Part shown: positions 8,688 through 17,759 of the stretch, in pieces
Position numbering within the stretch: position 1 is the first letter of the stretch
Layout of the letters: each line of letters begins with the position of its first letter
NCBI RefSeq assembly: GCF_034427655.1
Contig: NZ_JAXOFX010000001.1
Span: 496,001-560,000 of the forward strand
Source of the DNA: Robertmurraya_A mangrovi
GTDB taxonomy: Bacteria > Bacillota > Bacilli > Bacillales > Cytobacillaceae
DNA: 64,000 nt
Direction of reading: 5' to 3'
Notes under the pieces: model-generated
Told to the model about the DNA's origin: nothing
Databases searched by the model: none
The model's input: the letters and a program-made list of their open reading frames with translations, nothing else
Program-made: the position numbers and the translations under genes

Positions 8688-9584
8688 TTGGGGAAGTTAT
8701 ATAGTGCACTTATTATTTTAAGTTTGATCTGGGGGACCTCATTTTTATTTATAAAAATTTTATTAGAATCTATGGATCCTTCAGCTGTGGTGTTTGGAAG
8801 GAGCCTTTTTGGAGCTGTAACTTTACTAGTCGTAGCTCTGTTCATTAGGAATAAAGGGGTGTTTACGAATATCCCATGGAAGATGTTAATATTAGTGAGC
8901 TTATTAAATAATGCTCTTCCTTGGTTTTTAATTTCTTCTAGTGAGACTAAAATTTCTTCTGGATTAGCCTCCATTATTAATGCTACTACACCAATTTGGA
9001 CTTTGCTTATCGGTTTTCTCTTCTTCTCATCTTCATTAAAGAAAAATCAATGGATTGGTGTACTAGTAGGTTTTGTTGGTATTTTTATTCTTTCAGATAT
9101 TAAACCGGGTGAATTTTATTCTGGAAATACCATCGGTGTTTTGTTAATGTTAGGTGCAACTGCTTGCTACGGCCTAAGTGGCCATCTAACCAAAAAATAT
9201 TTAACCGGTTTATCGGTTTTAACGATATCTTTGTTTACATTAGTCTTCTCAACGATAATTGGATTAATTATGATGATTGTTCTATCACCACAATCCTTTG
9301 GAGTTTTTTCTAAAATAGAAGTAATTCTGCCACTGCTCGGCCTAGGGTCCCTTGGTTCCGGAATTGCCTATCTGCTGTATTATTATCTCGTACAAAAGGG
9401 AAGTGCCGAGTTTGCTGCATTAGTAACCTACTTAGTTCCTGTTTCTGCTATCATTTGGGGAGTACTCCTACTTAAAGAAGAAATTCATATGAGTATGATT
9501 GTAGGTCTATTAATTATTTTTGTTGGAATATACATTTCTTCAATGAAAGTTAAAGAAAATAAGAAGAAAGCGGCAGTTGCGTAG
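8688..9584 (+). CDS. EamA/DMT-family transporter
   Basis: Integral membrane protein of 298 residues with ten predicted helices arranged as two EamA repeats (about residues 5-135 and 150-285), the drug/metabolite transporter superfamily. The first repeat starts L-I-W-G-T-S-F-L-F-I-K and the second holds the L-V-P-V-S-A-I-I-W-G segment typical of EamA exporters. It starts with TTG at 8688 behind GCGAGGGA. A -10-like TATAAT lies at 8591. Not part of the B. subtilis order at this place, so probably a lineage-specific insertion. Substrate unknown; members export amino acids or other metabolites. Confidence 0.88.
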   Translation: MGKLYSALIILSLIWGTSFLFIKILLESMDPSAVVFGRSLFGAVTLLVVALFIRNKGVFTNIPWKMLILVSLLNNALPWFLISSSETKISSGLASIINATTPIWTLLIGFLFFSSSLKKNQWIGVLVGFVGIFILSDIKPGEFYSGNTIGVLLMLGATACYGLSGHLTKKYLTGLSVLTISLFTLVFSTIIGLIMMIVLSPQSFGVFSKIEVILPLLGLGSLGSGIAYLLYYYLVQKGSAEFAALVTYLVPVSAIIWGVLLLKEEIHMSMIVGLLIIFVGIYISSMKVKENKKKAAVA

Positions 9585-9621
9585 AGGATATTTAGTCCCT
9601 GAAAGGAAGAGTCACAACAAC

Positions 9622-10392
9622 ATGAAAAAAATCGTATTCTTTGATATAGACGGAACTTTACTTGATCACGAAAAGAATCTTCCTTCTAAGACGAAAGAAG
9701 CTCTTAATCAATTAAAGAAAAACGGGGTCTTCGTTGCCATTTCAACGGGGAGAGCTCCATTTATGTTTGAGAACTTAAGAAAAGAATTAGATATCGACTC
9801 ATATGTAAGTTTTAACGGGCAATATGTTGTATTTGAAAATGAGGCTATTTATAAAAATCCATTAAACAGCCAAGAATTAGAAAGATTGTACGAACATACA
9901 AAGAGAAATAATCATCCGCTTGTCTTTATGACAGAGAAAACGATGAAATCGAGCGTGCCTTTCCACCCGTATATTGAGGAAAGTATCTCTAGTTTGAAAT
10001 TCCCTCATCCAGAAGAGGACCCATACTTCTATCAAAATCGAGATTTGTATCAAACACTTATGTTCTGTCCGGAAGAGGAAGAGAATCAATATACTTCGGA
10101 TTATAGTCATTTTGGTTTCATTAGATGGCATACCTATTCCGTTGATGTACTTCCTAAAGGTGGTTCAAAAGCAGAGGGAATTAAAAAAATGATTGACCGT
10201 CTCGGCTTTAAACTAGAAGATGTGTATGCTTTTGGCGATGGTCTCAACGATATAGAGATGCTGAAGGCGGTCGGAACAGGGGTTGCAATGGGAAATGCTG
10301 TACCTGAAGTAAAACAACATGCAAACATGACAACCAGAAGTGTAGATGAAGATGGAATTTGGTATGGATTAAAAGAGTTAGAATTAATTTAA
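9622..10392 (+). CDS. ykrA: YkrA, Cof-type HAD phosphatase
   Basis: Haloacid dehalogenase superfamily hydrolase of the Cof subclass, cytoplasmic, probably acting on small phosphorylated metabolites. Motif I F-F-D-I-D-G-T-L-L supplies the nucleophile Asp8 and acid Asp10; motif II is A-I-S-T-G-R; the lysine lies in P-K-G-G-S-K; motif IV is F-G-D-G-L-N-D. A cap domain fills the middle. The ATG at 9622 gives 256 residues, as in B. subtilis YkrA, and has GAAAGGAAGAG upstream; an earlier in-frame TTG at 9577 overlaps the transporter gene and adds a non-homologous tail. It converges on def across a strong hairpin. Confidence 0.9.
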   Translation: MKKIVFFDIDGTLLDHEKNLPSKTKEALNQLKKNGVFVAISTGRAPFMFENLRKELDIDSYVSFNGQYVVFENEAIYKNPLNSQELERLYEHTKRNNHPLVFMTEKTMKSSVPFHPYIEESISSLKFPHPEEDPYFYQNRDLYQTLMFCPEEEENQYTSDYSHFGFIRWHTYSVDVLPKGGSKAEGIKKMIDRLGFKLEDVYAFGDGLNDIEMLKAVGTGVAMGNAVPEVKQHANMTTRSVDEDGIWYGLKELELI

Positions 10393-10401
10393 ATACGCTA
10401 T

Positions 10402-10429
10402 AAGGCCAGTATCTATTGATACTGGCCTT
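10402..10429. terminator. Bidirectional terminator between ykrA and def
   Basis: Perfect 12-bp stem AAGGCCAGTATC / GATACTGGCCTT with loop TATT, lying between the two convergent stop codons. Confidence 0.75.
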
Positions 10430-10436
10430 TCCAATT

Positions 10437-10991
10437 TTACCTTTCCAATGCAACTGCATTTTCAGGCGCTTTAAATGGATCTTTCTTATCAATGTGATCA
10501 TAAAACATGACACCATTTAAATGGTCAATTTCATGTTGAAGAACAATAGACATGATTCCTTTTAGACGTAATTTTAATTCGTTACCTTCTAAGTCTGTAG
10601 CTTTTACCGTTATACGGGCATATCTTGGAACAAATCCAGGAATGTCTTCATCAACAGACAAACATCCTTCTCCTGAAGTAAGGTATGCTCTTTCTACAGA
10701 GTGACTAACGATTTTAGGATTCACTATCATGTAGCTATGTAAGGTACCATTTTCATCAGGTGAATGTATAGCAATCATTCTTTTAGAAACATTGATTTGT
10801 GGAGCTGCAAGTCCAATCCCAGCTCTAAGGCCATATTTACTTGATACTTCTGGATTTTGGCTGTTTTTTAGATACTCTAACATTTCTCTTAAAATCTCTT
10901 TGTCTTCCTCAGGTGTAGGAAATGGAACTTCTTCTGCAACGGAACGTAAAGTAGGGTGACCGTCACGAATGATATCTTCCATTGTTAACAT
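10437..10991 (-). CDS. def: Peptide deformylase
   Basis: Removes the formyl group from the initiator methionine of nascent proteins. The three metal-site motifs are intact: G-I-G-L-A-A-P-Q (residues 58-65), E-G-C-L-S with metal ligand Cys110, and H-E-I-D-H with His153, Glu154 and His157. At 184 residues, with the insert after residue 25 and S-K-Y-G-L before motif I, it is a Gram-positive type 2 deformylase, corresponding to B. subtilis YkrB (DefB). ATG start behind a purine-rich AGGAG on the minus strand. It appears monocistronic. Confidence 0.95.
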   Translation of the reverse strand: MLTMEDIIRDGHPTLRSVAEEVPFPTPEEDKEILREMLEYLKNSQNPEVSSKYGLRAGIGLAAPQINVSKRMIAIHSPDENGTLHSYMIVNPKIVSHSVERAYLTSGEGCLSVDEDIPGFVPRYARITVKATDLEGNELKLRLKGIMSIVLQHEIDHLNGVMFYDHIDKKDPFKAPENAVALER

Positions 10992-11391
10992 ATCAAATTC
11001 CTCCTATAACGCTAAAGACTCAGGTATGTGTCTTAAGTTTGTTCAACTAGATTTTTAATGATTATATGCGAGGATACGTAATTCTACTATGGTTATTAAG
11101 ATTTAAGTAACCTTCCTCTTACATTATGCCATTAGTTTAGCAGACAAATGAGTAATTGTTAACTCCCCCTAAATTCTAAAATGATAAAATATTTTAGAAG
11201 TCCGTCATATTATCATGTTTATTTGAATAGAACTTATATCAAAGGACAAGCTAATCAAATTTAAATTATACGCCGCACTTTAATCCTTGATTCATTATTC
11301 AGATAATTCGACACCATTACGTAGTAGAGGCTATTGTCAAAAGTTCTAGCAATCGATATAGTAATAATTGTAATATTAAGGGGGTAACCAC
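10992..11391. other. Divergent intergenic region def/ykyA
   Basis: 400 bases with no reading frame I can support. The one visible structure is a perfect 9-bp inverted repeat, TTCTAAAAT / ATTTTAGAA (11174-11199). It presumably carries the divergent promoters of def and ykyA. Confidence 0.5.
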
Positions 11392-12057
11392 GTGTCGATT
11401 TTTCGCAATGCTCGTCTTTTTTTGATAGTAATAGCAGGTTCAATTTTTTTAACAGGCTGTTTGAATACTAAGAGTCCAACAGAAAAAATATATGAAGTAT
11501 TAGAAAGTGTGGTTCAAACTGAACAGGGCTTTGAAGATCAACAAGATCCCTTAGTCAATCTTGAACAGCAAGAGAAAAAACTGTATGACAAAATTATTGC
11601 ACTAGGAATGAAAGAGTTTGATCAAATCATTAAACTATCAGATGAAGCTTTGACCATGGTCGATCAAAGAAAAGAACATATGGAAAAAGAAAAGGAAAGT
11701 ATAAATAAATCATCTGAAGAGTTTAAAAAGATAGTTACGACTATAGAAGATATTGAGGATCCTAAAGTTAAAGAAAAAGCTAGGAACATGTATGCTACGA
11801 TGATGGAGCGTTATGACATTCATAATGAGTTATACAGTAACTACATGCAAGGTCTCGAATATGACAAAGAACTTTATGAGTTATTTAAAAATAAAGAAGT
11901 GTCTTTAGAACAGTTAGAAGAACAAATCAAAAAAATAAATGAATCTTATGAAAATGTCCTTAATGCAAACGAGAGGTTTAATGAACAGACGCAAAAATAT
12001 AATGAGCTAAAATTAGAATTTTATAAACAGGCAGGCCTTGAAGTGAAATCAAAATAA
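11392..12057 (+). CDS. ykyA: YkyA-family cell-wall-binding lipoprotein
   Basis: Exported lipoprotein of 221 residues. It starts with GTG behind AAGGGGG; the signal peptide ends in the lipobox F-L-T-G-C (Cys23). The rest is highly charged, Glu/Lys-rich and predicted to be almost entirely helical coiled coil (about residues 40-215), as in the YkyA family, annotated as putative cell-wall-binding lipoprotein. In B. subtilis it lies, as here, between def and pdhA. It has its own terminator, so it is separate from the pdh operon. Function unknown. Confidence 0.88.
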   Translation: MSIFRNARLFLIVIAGSIFLTGCLNTKSPTEKIYEVLESVVQTEQGFEDQQDPLVNLEQQEKKLYDKIIALGMKEFDQIIKLSDEALTMVDQRKEHMEKEKESINKSSEEFKKIVTTIEDIEDPKVKEKARNMYATMMERYDIHNELYSNYMQGLEYDKELYELFKNKEVSLEQLEEQIKKINESYENVLNANERFNEQTQKYNELKLEFYKQAGLEVKSK

Positions 12058-12063
12058 ATTCAT

Positions 12064-12100
12064 AAAAAGAAACCAGTTACAATCTGGTTTCTTTTTATTT
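12064..12100 (+). terminator. Intrinsic terminator after ykyA
   Basis: AAAAAGAAACCAG / CTGGTTTCTTTTT, 13-bp perfect stem and T-rich tail. Confidence 0.88.
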
Positions 12101-12665
12101 TGGAATAATATTTTATAGGTGGCTGTCTAGTAAAGTTGCTAGATTTAATCACTATATTTAATATAGTGAACTACCAAATGGTAAAATTTATCTTTATTAA
12201 TATAATTATAATTTAAGAATCTTTTTTATAACACAAGCAAAAAAATAATCTTTTTATAGTACAGTTTATGTGGAATGGTGAAACAGTATTGGTTTAACGT
12301 TAAAACATTCTCATGGTAAAAATCATAAAAAAAGATAATGCTTAGTGATTGACGATGATATTTTACTTATTGTAAACTAAAAATCGGTTGCATAGTTGTA
12401 TCAATATAGTTGCAATTTCGACTGATACAGAATATGATAGTCATTGATTAGAGGAAATACGTTTTTAATAACGGAATATGTGGAAAACTATTCAAAAGTA
12501 TGTTTGCTTAGTCATAGAAATCAATTCTATATATGGAAGAAAAACGGCAGTTGATCAAATATGAACGAAACAACATACAGCTAATATGTTTTAGTTTTGG
12601 GCATCCTATTTTTGTGATGGCTCTTAAATTAATTCTTTTTTTATATGAAAGGATAGGTGACTCGC
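12101..12665. other. pdhA upstream region and long leader
   Basis: About 565 bases without a supported gene. It holds the pdhA promoter (12410-12438), an operator-like palindrome TCACTATAT-TTA-ATATAGTGA (12149-12169), a smaller TACC-AAAT-GGTA (12172-12183), and in the leader an inverted repeat AACATA...TATGTT near 12571-12589. From the promoter the leader would be about 220 bases. Confidence 0.5.
12410..12438 (+). promoter_or_regulatory. SigA-type promoter of the pdh operon
   Basis: TTGCAA, 17-base spacer, TATGAT: one base off consensus in the -10 and two in the -35. It lies about 230 bases before the pdhA ATG and after the ykyA terminator. Confidence 0.6.
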
Positions 12666-13781
12666 ATGGCTTCGAAAACGAAGGCACAGCAACTTGATGC
12701 GAAAAAACAACTTGAAGCAGTGGAAGAACAATTTCAAATGTTTCAAATTTTAAATGAAGAGGGAGAAGTGGTTAACGAGGCAGCAATGCCAAACCTAAGC
12801 GATGAGCAATTACAAGAGTTAATGCGTCGTATGGTTTATACTCGTATTCTTGACCAACGCTCCATTTCTTTAAACAGACAAGGACGTTTAGGTTTCTATG
12901 CTCCTACAGCAGGGCAAGAAGCTTCTCAATTAGCTTCACAATTTGCTTTAGAAAAAGAAGACTTCATCCTACCGGGTTACCGTGATGTACCTCAAATGAT
13001 TTGGCACGGCTTACCTTTACACCAAGCATTTCTATTCTCTCGTGGTCACTTCCTAGGAAATCAAATTCCTGAGGGTGTAAACGTGATTGCACCACAAATC
13101 ATCATTGGTGCACAAATTATTCAAGCTGCTGGTGTTGCACTAGGAATGAAAAAACGTGGGGCAAAATCTGTTGCTATCACTTACACAGGTGACGGCGGAG
13201 CTTCACAAGGTGATTTCTACGAAGGAATTAACTTTGCAGGTGCTTATAAAGCTCCAGCAATTTTCATTGTACAAAATAACCGATTTGCTATTTCAACTCC
13301 TGTTGAAAAACAATCTGCTGCAAAAACAATTGCACAAAAAGCGGTTGCTGCAGGTATTCCTGGAGTTCAAGTAGATGGAATGGATCCATTAGCTGTTTAT
13401 GCTGCTGTAAGTGATGCACGTGAGCGCGCTATTAATGGGGAAGGTCCAACATTAATTGAAACTTTAACTTACCGTTACGGTCCACATACAATGGCTGGAG
13501 ATGACCCTACTCGTTACCGTACTTCTGATTTAGATAACGAATGGGAAAAGAAAGATCCTCTAGTTCGTTTCCGTAAATTCTTAGAGAACAAAGGATTATG
13601 GACTGAAGATAAAGAGAATGAAGTGATTGAACAGGCGAAAGAAGACATTAAAAACGCTATTAAATTAGCTGATGATGCACCAAAACAAAAAGTAACAGAC
13701 TTAATGTCTATTATGTACGAAGAAATGCCTAATTTCTTAAAAGAACAATATGAAGTTTACAAGGAAAAGGAGTCGAAGTAA
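12666..13781 (+). CDS. pdhA: Pyruvate dehydrogenase E1 alpha subunit
   Basis: Thiamine-diphosphate-dependent E1 alpha, which with PdhB decarboxylates pyruvate and acetylates the lipoyl group of E2. The diphosphate/Mg site is G-D-G-G-A-S-Q-G-D ending in Q-N-N, and the phosphorylation-loop equivalent is R-Y-G-P-H-T. The ATG at 12666 gives 371 residues and the known M-A-x-K-T-K start; an in-frame GTG at 12657 overlaps the AGGTG ribosome site and is less likely. First gene of the pdhABCD operon, 3 bases before pdhB. Codon use is that of a highly expressed gene. Confidence 0.97.
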   Translation: MASKTKAQQLDAKKQLEAVEEQFQMFQILNEEGEVVNEAAMPNLSDEQLQELMRRMVYTRILDQRSISLNRQGRLGFYAPTAGQEASQLASQFALEKEDFILPGYRDVPQMIWHGLPLHQAFLFSRGHFLGNQIPEGVNVIAPQIIIGAQIIQAAGVALGMKKRGAKSVAITYTGDGGASQGDFYEGINFAGAYKAPAIFIVQNNRFAISTPVEKQSAAKTIAQKAVAAGIPGVQVDGMDPLAVYAAVSDARERAINGEGPTLIETLTYRYGPHTMAGDDPTRYRTSDLDNEWEKKDPLVRFRKFLENKGLWTEDKENEVIEQAKEDIKNAIKLADDAPKQKVTDLMSIMYEEMPNFLKEQYEVYKEKESK

Positions 13782-13784
13782 GCC

Positions 13785-14762
13785 ATGGCGCAAATGACAT
13801 TGATTCAAGCAATCACGGATGCGTTACGTACTGAACTGCGCAATGATCCGAACGTATTACTATTCGGGGAAGACGTGGGCGTAAACGGTGGGGTTTTCCG
13901 TGCAACTGAAGGTCTTCAACAAGAATTTGGTGAGGAGAGAGTATTTGATACACCACTTGCTGAGTCTGGAATTGGTGGTCTAGCAATCGGGCTTGGTTTA
14001 CAAGGTTTCCGTCCTGTAATGGAAATTCAATTCTTTGGATTCGTATATGAAGTAATGGATTCAGTTTCAGGTCAAATGGCTCGTATGAGATATCGTTCTG
14101 GTGGACGTTACAATTCACCTGTAACCATCCGGTCACCATTTGGAGGGGGAGTACATACTCCGGAACTTCACGCTGATAGCTTAGAAGGTCTTGTAGCTCA
14201 ACAACCTGGATTAAAAGTAGTTATTCCTTCAACTCCTTACGATGCAAAAGGATTATTAATTTCTGCTATTCGTGATAACGATCCTGTTATTTTCTTAGAG
14301 CACATGAAATTATACCGTTCTTTCCGTCAAGAAGTACCTGAAGAAGAGTACACAATTGAAATCGGTAAAGCAGATGTAAAACGTGAAGGTTCTGATCTTT
14401 CAATCATCACTTACGGAGCAATGGTTCATGAATCATTGAAAGCTGCAGAAGAACTAGAAAAAGAAGGGCATTCCGTGGAAGTGGTAGATTTAAGAACGAT
14501 TGTACCTTTAGATATTGACACAATTATTGCTTCAGTTGAAAAAACAGGTCGTGCAATTGTCGTTCAAGAAGCACAAAAACAAGCAGGTATTGCTGCTAAT
14601 GTTGTGGCGGAAATTAACGATCGTGCAATCCTTAGCTTAGAAGCTCCAGTATTACGTGTAGCAGGTCCAGATACGGTTTACCCGTTCTCTCAAGCTGAAA
14701 CAGTATGGCTTCCTAACTACAAGGATGTAATTGAAACAGCGAAAAAAGTACTTAACTTCTAA
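13785..14762 (+). CDS. pdhB: Pyruvate dehydrogenase E1 beta subunit
   Basis: Beta chain of the E1 heterotetramer; completes the thiamine site and binds E2. The 325 residues equal the B. subtilis length. Family landmarks are L-F-G-E-D-V-G with the catalytic glutamate near residue 29, G-F-R-P-V-M-E-I-Q-F, the R-S-P-F-G-G-G-V-H-T loop, and the C-terminal transketolase domain with V-V-D-L-R-T-I-V-P-L-D. ATG start with AAAAGGAG in the end of pdhA. It is followed by a 163-base gap holding a hairpin before pdhC, a place where subunit ratios may be adjusted. Confidence 0.97.
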   Translation: MAQMTLIQAITDALRTELRNDPNVLLFGEDVGVNGGVFRATEGLQQEFGEERVFDTPLAESGIGGLAIGLGLQGFRPVMEIQFFGFVYEVMDSVSGQMARMRYRSGGRYNSPVTIRSPFGGGVHTPELHADSLEGLVAQQPGLKVVIPSTPYDAKGLLISAIRDNDPVIFLEHMKLYRSFRQEVPEEEYTIEIGKADVKREGSDLSIITYGAMVHESLKAAEELEKEGHSVEVVDLRTIVPLDIDTIIASVEKTGRAIVVQEAQKQAGIAANVVAEINDRAILSLEAPVLRVAGPDTVYPFSQAETVWLPNYKDVIETAKKVLNF

Positions 14763-14852
14763 TAAGTATGATCATATGTTTTATTTTAAGGTACAAATGA
14801 AACCTTTATCATAAAACAACCAATACTTAACATACGCAGTTATTTTGACTAA

Positions 14853-14880
14853 GGGGAAAATGGTTACATTTGCCCTTTAG
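14853..14880 (+). promoter_or_regulatory. Hairpin in the pdhB-pdhC gap
   Basis: AAGGGGAAAATG pairs with CATTTGCCCTTT (one mismatch, one G-U) around the loop GTTA. No clean T-run follows (TAGTTTATTG), so it is more likely a processing or mRNA-stability hairpin or leaky attenuator than a full terminator. Confidence 0.45.
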
Positions 14881-14925
14881 TTTATTGATTATATTGATGT
14901 TTTAGCATATAGGAGGGTGAATCCA

Positions 14926-16227
14926 TTGGCATTTCAATTTAGATTGCCGGATATTGGTGAAGGTATCCATGAAGGTGAAATCGTAAAATGGTTTGTTAAA
15001 CCTGGAGATAAAATTCAAGAAGACGATGTACTATGTGAAGTACAAAACGATAAAGCAGTAGTAGAAATTCCTTCTCCGGTTACTGGTACGGTCGAGGAGA
15101 TTTTAGTTGGTGAAGGAACAGTCGCTACTGTAGGTCAAGTTCTTGTTACTTTTGACGCTCCTGGTTATGAGCACCTTAAGTTCAAAGGTGATGATCATGC
15201 TGAAGAAGCACCAAAAGAAGAAGTAAAAGAAACAGTAAATGTTGAAAGTACAACGGACAATGGAATTGCTGACACACAAACAGCGGTTGATCCAGCTCGT
15301 CGTGTTATTGCGATGCCATCTGTTCGTAAATATGCACGTGAAAAGGGTGTAGATATCCGCCAAGTATCAGGTTCAGGCAATAATGGCCGAGTACTTAAAG
15401 GGGATATTGATGCCTTCTTAAGCGGTGGAGCACAGGTAGCAGTGGAAGCACAAGCTCCACAACAAGAAGCGGCTGTTGAAGCAGTAGAAACAAAAGCAGC
15501 AGCACCTGTTATTCCACAAGGTCAATATCCAGAAACTCGTGAGAAAATGAGCGGTATCCGTAAAGCAATTGCTAAAGCGATGGTTAACTCTAAGCATACA
15601 GCTCCTCACGTTACTTTAATGGATGAAATAGACGTAACGAAACTAGTTGCACACCGTAAGAAATTCAAAGAGGTTGCTGCAAACAAAGGAATTAAGTTAA
15701 CGTTCTTACCATATGTAGTAAAAGCATTAACTAGTGCTTTACGTGAGTACCCTGCGTTAAACACATCTATTGATGACGCAGCTAGCGAAATCATTCACAA
15801 GCATTATTTTAATATTGGAATTGCAGCAGACACAGAAAAAGGATTATTAGTGCCAGTTGTTAAGGATGCTGACCGTAAATCAATCTTCTCAATCTCAAAT
15901 GAAATTAATGAACTTGCTGGTAAAGCACGTGATGGTAAACTTGCTGCAGATGAAATGAAAGGTGCTTCTTGCACGATTACAAACATTGGTTCTGCTGGCG
16001 GTCAATGGTTTACACCAGTAATTAATCACCCTGAAGTGGCGATACTAGGGATTGGACGTATTGCTGAAAAGGCAATCGTTAAAGATGGAGAAATTGTAGC
16101 TGCTCCAGTATTAGCATTATCTTTAAGCTTTGATCATAGAATCATTGACGGTGCAACAGCTCAACATGCTCTTAACCATATTAAGCGTTTGTTGAATGAT
16201 CCAGAACTATTGTTAATGGAGGCGTAA
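14926..16227 (+). CDS. pdhC: Pyruvate dehydrogenase E2, dihydrolipoamide acetyltransferase
   Basis: Core enzyme of the pyruvate dehydrogenase complex. One N-terminal lipoyl domain with the lipoylated lysine in V-Q-N-D-K-A (Lys43), an acidic/Thr linker, a peripheral-subunit-binding domain (A-M-P-S-V-R-K-Y-A-R through G-R-V-L-K-G-D-I), an Ala/Gln/Glu-rich hinge, and the acetyltransferase domain with F-D-H-R-I-I-D-G, whose His and Asp are catalytic. TTG at 14926 is chosen as start: AGGAGGG lies 8 bases before it and it gives the family N-terminus. The GTG at 14917 overlaps that ribosome site. 433 residues; pdhD follows after 3 bases. Confidence 0.96.
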   Translation: MAFQFRLPDIGEGIHEGEIVKWFVKPGDKIQEDDVLCEVQNDKAVVEIPSPVTGTVEEILVGEGTVATVGQVLVTFDAPGYEHLKFKGDDHAEEAPKEEVKETVNVESTTDNGIADTQTAVDPARRVIAMPSVRKYAREKGVDIRQVSGSGNNGRVLKGDIDAFLSGGAQVAVEAQAPQQEAAVEAVETKAAAPVIPQGQYPETREKMSGIRKAIAKAMVNSKHTAPHVTLMDEIDVTKLVAHRKKFKEVAANKGIKLTFLPYVVKALTSALREYPALNTSIDDAASEIIHKHYFNIGIAADTEKGLLVPVVKDADRKSIFSISNEINELAGKARDGKLAADEMKGASCTITNIGSAGGQWFTPVINHPEVAILGIGRIAEKAIVKDGEIVAAPVLALSLSFDHRIIDGATAQHALNHIKRLLNDPELLLMEA

Positions 16228-16230
16228 TAA

Positions 16231-17646
16231 ATGGTAGTTGGAGATTTCCCAATTGAAACTGATACTCTAGTCGTTGGTGCGGGCCCTGGTGGATATGTAG
16301 CTGCTATTCGTGCAGCTCAACTAGGACAAAAAGTAACCATTGTTGAAAAAAATGTTTTAGGTGGCGTTTGTTTAAATGTTGGATGTATTCCATCAAAAGC
16401 ATTAATCGCTGCTGGTCATAGATATGAAACAGCAAAGCATTCTGATTCTATCGGAATCATTGCAGAAAATGTAGTTGTTGACTTTTCAAAAGTTCAAGCT
16501 TGGAAAGCGGGAGTAGTAAAGAAGCTTACAGGCGGAGTTGAAGGACTTTTAAAAGGAAATAAAGTAGATATCGTTCGTGGAGAAGCATACTTTGTTGATT
16601 CAAACACTGTTCGTGTAATGGACGAAAACTCTGCTCAAACTTATAAATTTAAAAATGCTATTATTGCTACTGGTTCAAGACCAATCGAATTACCTGCGTT
16701 TAAATATACAAAACGTGTGTTAGATTCTACGGGTGCTCTTGCTCTTGAAGAAATTCCTAACCACATTGTTGTAATTGGTGGAGGTTACATTGGTACTGAG
16801 CTTGGTGGGGCATATGCTAACTTCGGTACGAAAGTTACAATTCTTGAAGGTACAGATCAAATCTTAAATGGATTTGAAAAGCAAATGTCTTCAATCGTAG
16901 CGAAAAACCTTAAAAGTAAAGGTGCAGAAATTATTACGAAAGCACTTGCTAAAGGCGTTGAAGAAAGAGAAGACGGTGTAACCGTTCGATACGAAGCTAA
17001 TGGTGAAGAGAAAACGGTTGACGCTGATTACGTATTTGTAATGGTTGGTCGTCGTCCTAACACTGATGAGCTTGGTTTAGAACAAGCTGGTGTAGAATTA
17101 ACTGACCGTGGAATTATTAAAATTGATAAAAAATGTCGCACAAACGTAAGCAACATTTTTGCGATTGGTGACGTAGTAGAAGGACCACCGTTAGCACATA
17201 AAGCTTCTTATGAAGGTAAAATTGCTGCTGAAGTAATTGCTGGTCATAACTCTGAAATTGACTATTTAGGTATCCCTGCAGTAGTATTCTCAGATCCGGA
17301 ACTTGCTTCTGTTGGTTATACAGAACAACAAGCGAAAGAAGAAGGTATCGATGTGATTGCTGCTAAATTCCCGTTTGCTGCAAATGGTCGTGCTCTAGCA
17401 CTAGACAACACTGACGGCTTCGTTAAGCTTGTTACACGTAAGGAAGACGGATTAGTAATTGGAGCTCAAATCGCAGGACCTAGTGCTTCTGATATGATTG
17501 CTGAGCTTGGTTTAGCTATTGAGGCTGGAATGACGGCTGAAGACTTAGCGATGACTATACACGCTCATCCAACACTTGGTGAGATTACAATGGAAGCTGC
17601 AGAAGTAGCTTTAGGTAGCCCAATTCACGTAGTTATGAAAAAATAA
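16231..17646 (+). CDS. pdhD: Dihydrolipoamide dehydrogenase E3
   Basis: FAD flavoprotein that reoxidises dihydrolipoamide with NAD+, shared by 2-oxoacid dehydrogenase complexes. FAD loop G-A-G-P-G-G (residues 17-22), redox disulfide in G-G-V-C-L-N-V-G-C (Cys47/Cys52), NAD loop G-G-G-Y-I-G, second FAD motif I-F-A-I-G-D-V, and the C-terminal active-site base in H-A-H-P-T-L-G-E. 471 residues, near the 470 of B. subtilis. GGAGG precedes the ATG. Last gene of the operon, closed by a very strong terminator. Confidence 0.97.
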   Translation: MVVGDFPIETDTLVVGAGPGGYVAAIRAAQLGQKVTIVEKNVLGGVCLNVGCIPSKALIAAGHRYETAKHSDSIGIIAENVVVDFSKVQAWKAGVVKKLTGGVEGLLKGNKVDIVRGEAYFVDSNTVRVMDENSAQTYKFKNAIIATGSRPIELPAFKYTKRVLDSTGALALEEIPNHIVVIGGGYIGTELGGAYANFGTKVTILEGTDQILNGFEKQMSSIVAKNLKSKGAEIITKALAKGVEEREDGVTVRYEANGEEKTVDADYVFVMVGRRPNTDELGLEQAGVELTDRGIIKIDKKCRTNVSNIFAIGDVVEGPPLAHKASYEGKIAAEVIAGHNSEIDYLGIPAVVFSDPELASVGYTEQQAKEEGIDVIAAKFPFAANGRALALDNTDGFVKLVTRKEDGLVIGAQIAGPSASDMIAELGLAIEAGMTAEDLAMTIHAHPTLGEITMEAAEVALGSPIHVVMKK

Positions 17647-17650
17647 ATGA

Positions 17651-17689
17651 TTAAAAACCCTTTTCCAGTGAATGGAAAAGGGTTTTTAA
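17651..17689 (+). terminator. Strong terminator of the pdh operon
   Basis: 17-bp perfect stem TTAAAAACCCTTTTCCA / TGGAAAAGGGTTTTTAA with five-base loop. Confidence 0.92.
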
Positions 17690-17759
17690 TTGTAAATAGA
17701 TAGTAGCAAAAGGAAGAATGTTTAACTAGTAGAAATCATATGTTATTCTAATCATTCTT

